A stretch of DNA of 8,475 nucleotides from Planctomicrobium sp. GTDB lineage: Bacteria > Planctomycetota > Planctomycetia > Planctomycetales > Planctomycetaceae. Positions within the stretch are counted from its first letter, which is position 1. Every line of letters begins with the position of its first letter. The DNA lies in assembly GCA_018659505.1 (NCBI GenBank), contig JABJMI010000068.1:1-8475 (forward strand). Direction: 5' to 3'. The position numbers and the translations under genes are program-made. Positions 6,772 to 8,475 of the stretch are shown in pieces. A model generated the notes under the pieces. That model was not told the origin of the DNA. It worked only from the letters and a program-made list of their open reading frames with translations, and did not search any database.

Positions 6772-6796
6772 GTAGAATCAACCGTGAGCGTTTAAG
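6772..6796 (+). repeat. Direct repeat, right copy
   Basis: This is the second copy of the 25-nt sequence at 6510-6534, differing at one base. It starts 5 nt after the MITE-like element. It would encode the same VESTVSV end and TAA if it were in frame behind the gene, so it may mark the original 3' end of the gene. Confidence 0.85.
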
Positions 6797-6808
6797 TATG
6801 AACAGTTT

Positions 6809-6836
6809 ATTGGCTGGGTCACACGACTCAGCCAAT
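6809..6836. terminator. Strong hairpin, 12-bp stem, possible terminator
   Basis: ATTGGCTGGGTC, loop ACAC, then GACTCAGCCAAT form a 12-bp stem with one G-T wobble and a 4-nt loop. It lies in the convergent intergenic region, so it could stop transcripts from either side. There is no long T-run after it, so it may instead be a REP-like palindrome. Confidence 0.4.
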
Positions 6837-6848
6837 TACCGCACGATT

Positions 6849-6866
6849 GCTGGGACATGTCCCAGC
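6849..6866. repeat. Perfect 18-bp palindrome GCTGGGACATGTCCCAGC
   Basis: The sequence is fully self-complementary. It is followed by CTACCTCACTGT, and the unit GTCCC..CCTAC.TCACTGT at 6859-6878 matches 6754-6773 at 17 of 20 positions, so this palindrome is related to the right end of the MITE-like element. Confidence 0.7.
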
Positions 6867-7018
6867 CTACCTCACTGTTTGCATGACCAGCTTGCCAACA
6901 CCTACGTTGTGGATATTAGTTGAACAGCTTGACCATCAATTTCTTGCTTCCGCAATATGCGCCTGTACTTCATCCAGAGTTCGTGTAGGGCAGTCTCCCG
7001 CCATCCTCATGGTCTGTT

Positions 7019-7043
7019 TTTGGTACTTAAATACGATACCAAA
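7019..7043. repeat. Small inverted repeat TTTGGTA/TACCAAA
   Basis: Perfect 7-bp arms flank an 11-nt AT-rich loop in the gene-free region. The position, about 140 nt past the Imm70-like stop on its strand, allows a minor terminator role, but the stem is weak. Confidence 0.3.
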
Positions 7044-7182
7044 TTATTGACGCGCACATTTTCTTGGAACGGTGGTCGTGGCAACTGCGAGTTAGACTTT
7101 CATCGTTACATCAACTTCAACTCTGCGCTCGCCACGCCCATCACTTCACTCCGTTACGTTCTGGGTCGTGCCACCTGATCCG

Positions 7183-7596
7183 TCACTGAAAGAGAATTGG
7201 ACAATCCCGATCAATTGCGACATCGCAAAGGTGAACGAGCCGTTCCAGAAGTGGTTCTCCATCGACATCGATGAAAGTTTCGTCGAGAGATGATGGTTTC
7301 AGCCCAAGAGAATCGCCCACTTCTTGTTGCCATTTAGCCCGAAACTGGCTCCCCGGCAACTGGCGAAAACCTTCTAAAATTGACAAGAGTTCAGCTTTGA
7401 GCGTTTCGCTCTCAGCAGGCGACCATTCGCCATCTGAATCAGCGTGATTGATGAGGGTTGGAAATCTGCTTCCTGCCGATCCTTGTTCCAAAAGATCAGT
7501 CACGCAACTTCGAAAGAACTCGAAGTCGGAGTAGCTACCGACTTCTACGCCTTCAAGTTCTTCGTCTTCCTCAAACACGCACAAATACAGTCCCAT
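7183..7596 (-). CDS. Imm70-like immunity-family protein
   Basis: The 137-residue, acidic, cytosolic-looking protein starts MGLYLCVFEED and contains GVEVGSYSDFEFFR (16-29), FPTLINHADSDGEWSP (45-60), FIDVDGEPLLERL (108-120) and the C-terminal PILFQ. I recall this pattern as the Imm70 family of predicted polymorphic-toxin immunity proteins; the match is from memory. Proteins of that family would bind and block a partner toxin, but no toxin or secretion gene is in the window, so it may be an orphan or have another role. Its ATG lies 3 nt after the stop of the 83-residue gene, with AAGG upstream, so the two are probably translated from one mRNA. The far side is the repeat-filled gap shared with the proline dehydrogenase gene. 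The protein ends naturally and shows no frameshift. Confidence 0.7.
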   Translation of the reverse strand: MGLYLCVFEEDEELEGVEVGSYSDFEFFRSCVTDLLEQGSAGSRFPTLINHADSDGEWSPAESETLKAELLSILEGFRQLPGSQFRAKWQQEVGDSLGLKPSSLDETFIDVDGEPLLERLVHLCDVAIDRDCPILFQ

Positions 7597-7599
7597 CGG

Positions 7600-7851
7600 T
7601 TATACCTTCTCGATTCGGATAGTCTTTGAATGCTCCTTCTGAAACGCCTTCAGCGTAGGATGAAGCTTACACGCCGTTGGGATATCGATCACCAACTTGC
7701 GTCCGGTATCCATTGCCCGAAGCGTAAGAAGTCGAATCTGATAAGTCAGTCGCAATGATGACACGTTTTTCAGCAAGAAGAACGCATCATTCCGTTCGGC
7801 ATCTGCTCGTGATGAACGTGCGACTTGATGCCTTGTGTACTGATACTCCAT
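7600..7851 (-). CDS. Hypothetical basic 83-residue protein
   Basis: I do not recognise this protein. It is basic in its first half (many Arg, with RHQVARSSRADAER at 7-20), has an alternating hydrophobic stretch (FFLLKNVSSLRLTYQIRLLTLRA, residues 24-46, in two strand-like halves), then KLVIDIPTACKLHPTLKAF and the basic end KTIRIEKV. There is no signal peptide or membrane helix. The sequence looks coding: it is well composed, begins with ATG, and AAGGA lies about 11 nt upstream. It ends 3 nt before the Imm70-like gene, which implies co-translation and a linked function. It lies 89 nt downstream of the permease on the same strand, so all three could share a transcript. A small DNA- or RNA-binding or adaptor role would suit the charge but is a guess. 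Confidence 0.7.
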   Translation of the reverse strand: MEYQYTRHQVARSSRADAERNDAFFLLKNVSSLRLTYQIRLLTLRAMDTGRKLVIDIPTACKLHPTLKAFQKEHSKTIRIEKV

Positions 7852-7940
7852 AGATAAATAATTCCTTAAACCTTCACACTCCCAGCAGATTTACGACCAA
7901 CTCGCAATTGCAGGTACATGTCGCTTCTGTTCCATTGAAG

Positions 7941-8475
7941 TCATTTTTCAGTCTGCTTCTTTTGCTTGGACATCACAAGATGAATTACCAAGCCAAAAGC
8001 GATCAGTGCCAATCCGATCATCCAGATACGGGGCTCGACCCAGAATGCTAGTGACAGGCAGCCAATCAATCCTAGCCAAGGAATAAACTTTGGGTAAAGT
8101 CTTTCTTCGTCAGTTAATTGAATAGCTGAGAGATTCGTCAGAGCGTAATAAATCAGGACTGTAAAGGCGCTGAAGGACCAGGTTGTTTTCACGTTGCCGA
8201 TGAGAGCTAAACCTGCAATCAGGATTCCGACAGCGATGACTGCCACATACGGAGTCGTCCCTGCCTGGTTGATTCTGCCGAAGATTTCAGGGAAATCGCC
8301 GCGACGTCCCATAGCTAAGGCGACTCGTGAGAGACCAAGAATTAAATTCAACAGGACACCGAGCATCGCAGTGATCGCTCCGATGGCGACGATTTTCTCC
8401 ACAAGAGGTGAACCGAAATTTGCGGCAATCATTTGCAGCGGCGCTACTTTTTCAATCGTTGCAGCACTCATGAAC
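7941..8475 (-). CDS. APC-superfamily amino-acid permease, C-terminal part (5' end cut by window)
   Basis: The visible 177 residues hold five hydrophobic helices, at about 24-45, 75-93, 98-117, 129-146 and 148-167 counted from the first methionine, and end in the charged tail SKQKKQTEK. The segment LGLSRVALAMGRRGDFP (45-61), followed by a loop and TPYVAV, is the hallmark of APC-family amino-acid transporters, where G-x-SR-x-x-x-AM-x-R-x-G-x-x-P joins two central helices. The family imports or exchanges amino acids across the inner membrane. The reading frame is still open at the window edge, and the ATG at 8471 is almost surely internal because full-length members have about 12 helices. The substrate cannot be told. 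It is the most upstream of three same-strand genes. Confidence 0.88.
   Translation of the reverse strand, partial: FMSAATIEKVAPLQMIAANFGSPLVEKIVAIGAITAMLGVLLNLILGLSRVALAMGRRGDFPEIFGRINQAGTTPYVAVIAVGILIAGLALIGNVKTTWSFSAFTVLIYYALTNLSAIQLTDEERLYPKFIPWLGLIGCLSLAFWVEPRIWMIGLALIAFGLVIHLVMSKQKKQTEK

Larger units (their letters stand above)
6534..7182. other. Gene-free repeat region, 649 nt
   Basis: The gap lies between the converging proline dehydrogenase and Imm70-like genes. Up to 6866 it is almost wholly inverted and direct repeats, listed separately. From about 6900 on I see only a small inverted repeat (7019-7043) and a stretch at 7061-7178 whose complement carries GGAGTGAAGTGATGGG, in the style of intergenic repeat debris. 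The open frames crossing it (to about 100 codons) run through the palindromes and resemble no family I know. Convergent genes on both sides suggest transcription ends here. Confidence 0.7.

Noticed and set aside
6510..6866. CRISPR-like array suspected from repeated modules
   Set aside because: The repeats are few, of different kinds and irregularly spaced, without uniform spacers or cas genes.
6615..6923. 102-codon open frame after the proline dehydrogenase gene
   Set aside because: It crosses the MITE-like element, the direct repeat and the palindrome; its protein is a translation of those repeats and resembles no family I know.
6847..7178. Two overlapping open frames of 67 and 73 codons in the gene-free region
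   Set aside because: They lack ribosome sites, overlap each other in different frames and contain palindromic DNA; there is no recognisable protein.

Overview
The window most likely comes from a planctomycete (Planctomycetota, probably Planctomycetaceae or a close relative). This is inferred from moderate GC, start codons that often lack a clear Shine-Dalgarno sequence, the style of several proteins (the BshC-like protein, the dolichyl-phosphate-mannose-synthase-like glycosyltransferase, a proline dehydrogenase of the PutA-fusion type) and the many dispersed pyrimidine-rich repeats of the CCCCTCACCCTA...CTCTCCCC kind between genes. There is no rRNA, tRNA, CRISPR array or intact transposase.

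Left part (1-3148, all minus strand): a family 2 glycosyltransferase is followed after 59 nt by a 559-residue protein that looks like a remote relative of the bacillithiol ligase BshC. After a gap holding a dispersed repeat comes a small four-helix membrane protein. The first two genes look like an operon. A 362-nt gap (3149-3510) separates this block from the divergent genes to its right.

Middle part (3511-6533, plus strand): a LarA-type enzyme carries every residue I can place for binding the nickel-pincer nucleotide cofactor, but no larB, larC or larE lies nearby. A 356-nt spacer packed with hairpin-forming repeats follows, then a stand-alone proline dehydrogenase that ends where its usual fusion partner, glutamate-semialdehyde dehydrogenase, would begin.

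Right part (6534-8475): a 649-nt gene-free stretch holds a nested set of inverted and direct repeats, including a 132-bp element with 15-bp terminal inverted repeats. The last codons of the proline dehydrogenase gene are duplicated 262 bp downstream of themselves. Then come three minus-strand genes: a probable amino-acid permease cut by the window edge, an unrecognised 83-residue basic protein, and an Imm70-like protein that starts 3 nt after the previous stop. No toxin for that immunity-like protein is visible.

No clearly new multi-gene system is proven here. The best candidates for a second look are the BshC-like/glycosyltransferase pair, the orphan nickel-pincer enzyme, the 83-aa/Imm70-like pair, and the repeat-riddled 3' side of the proline dehydrogenase gene.
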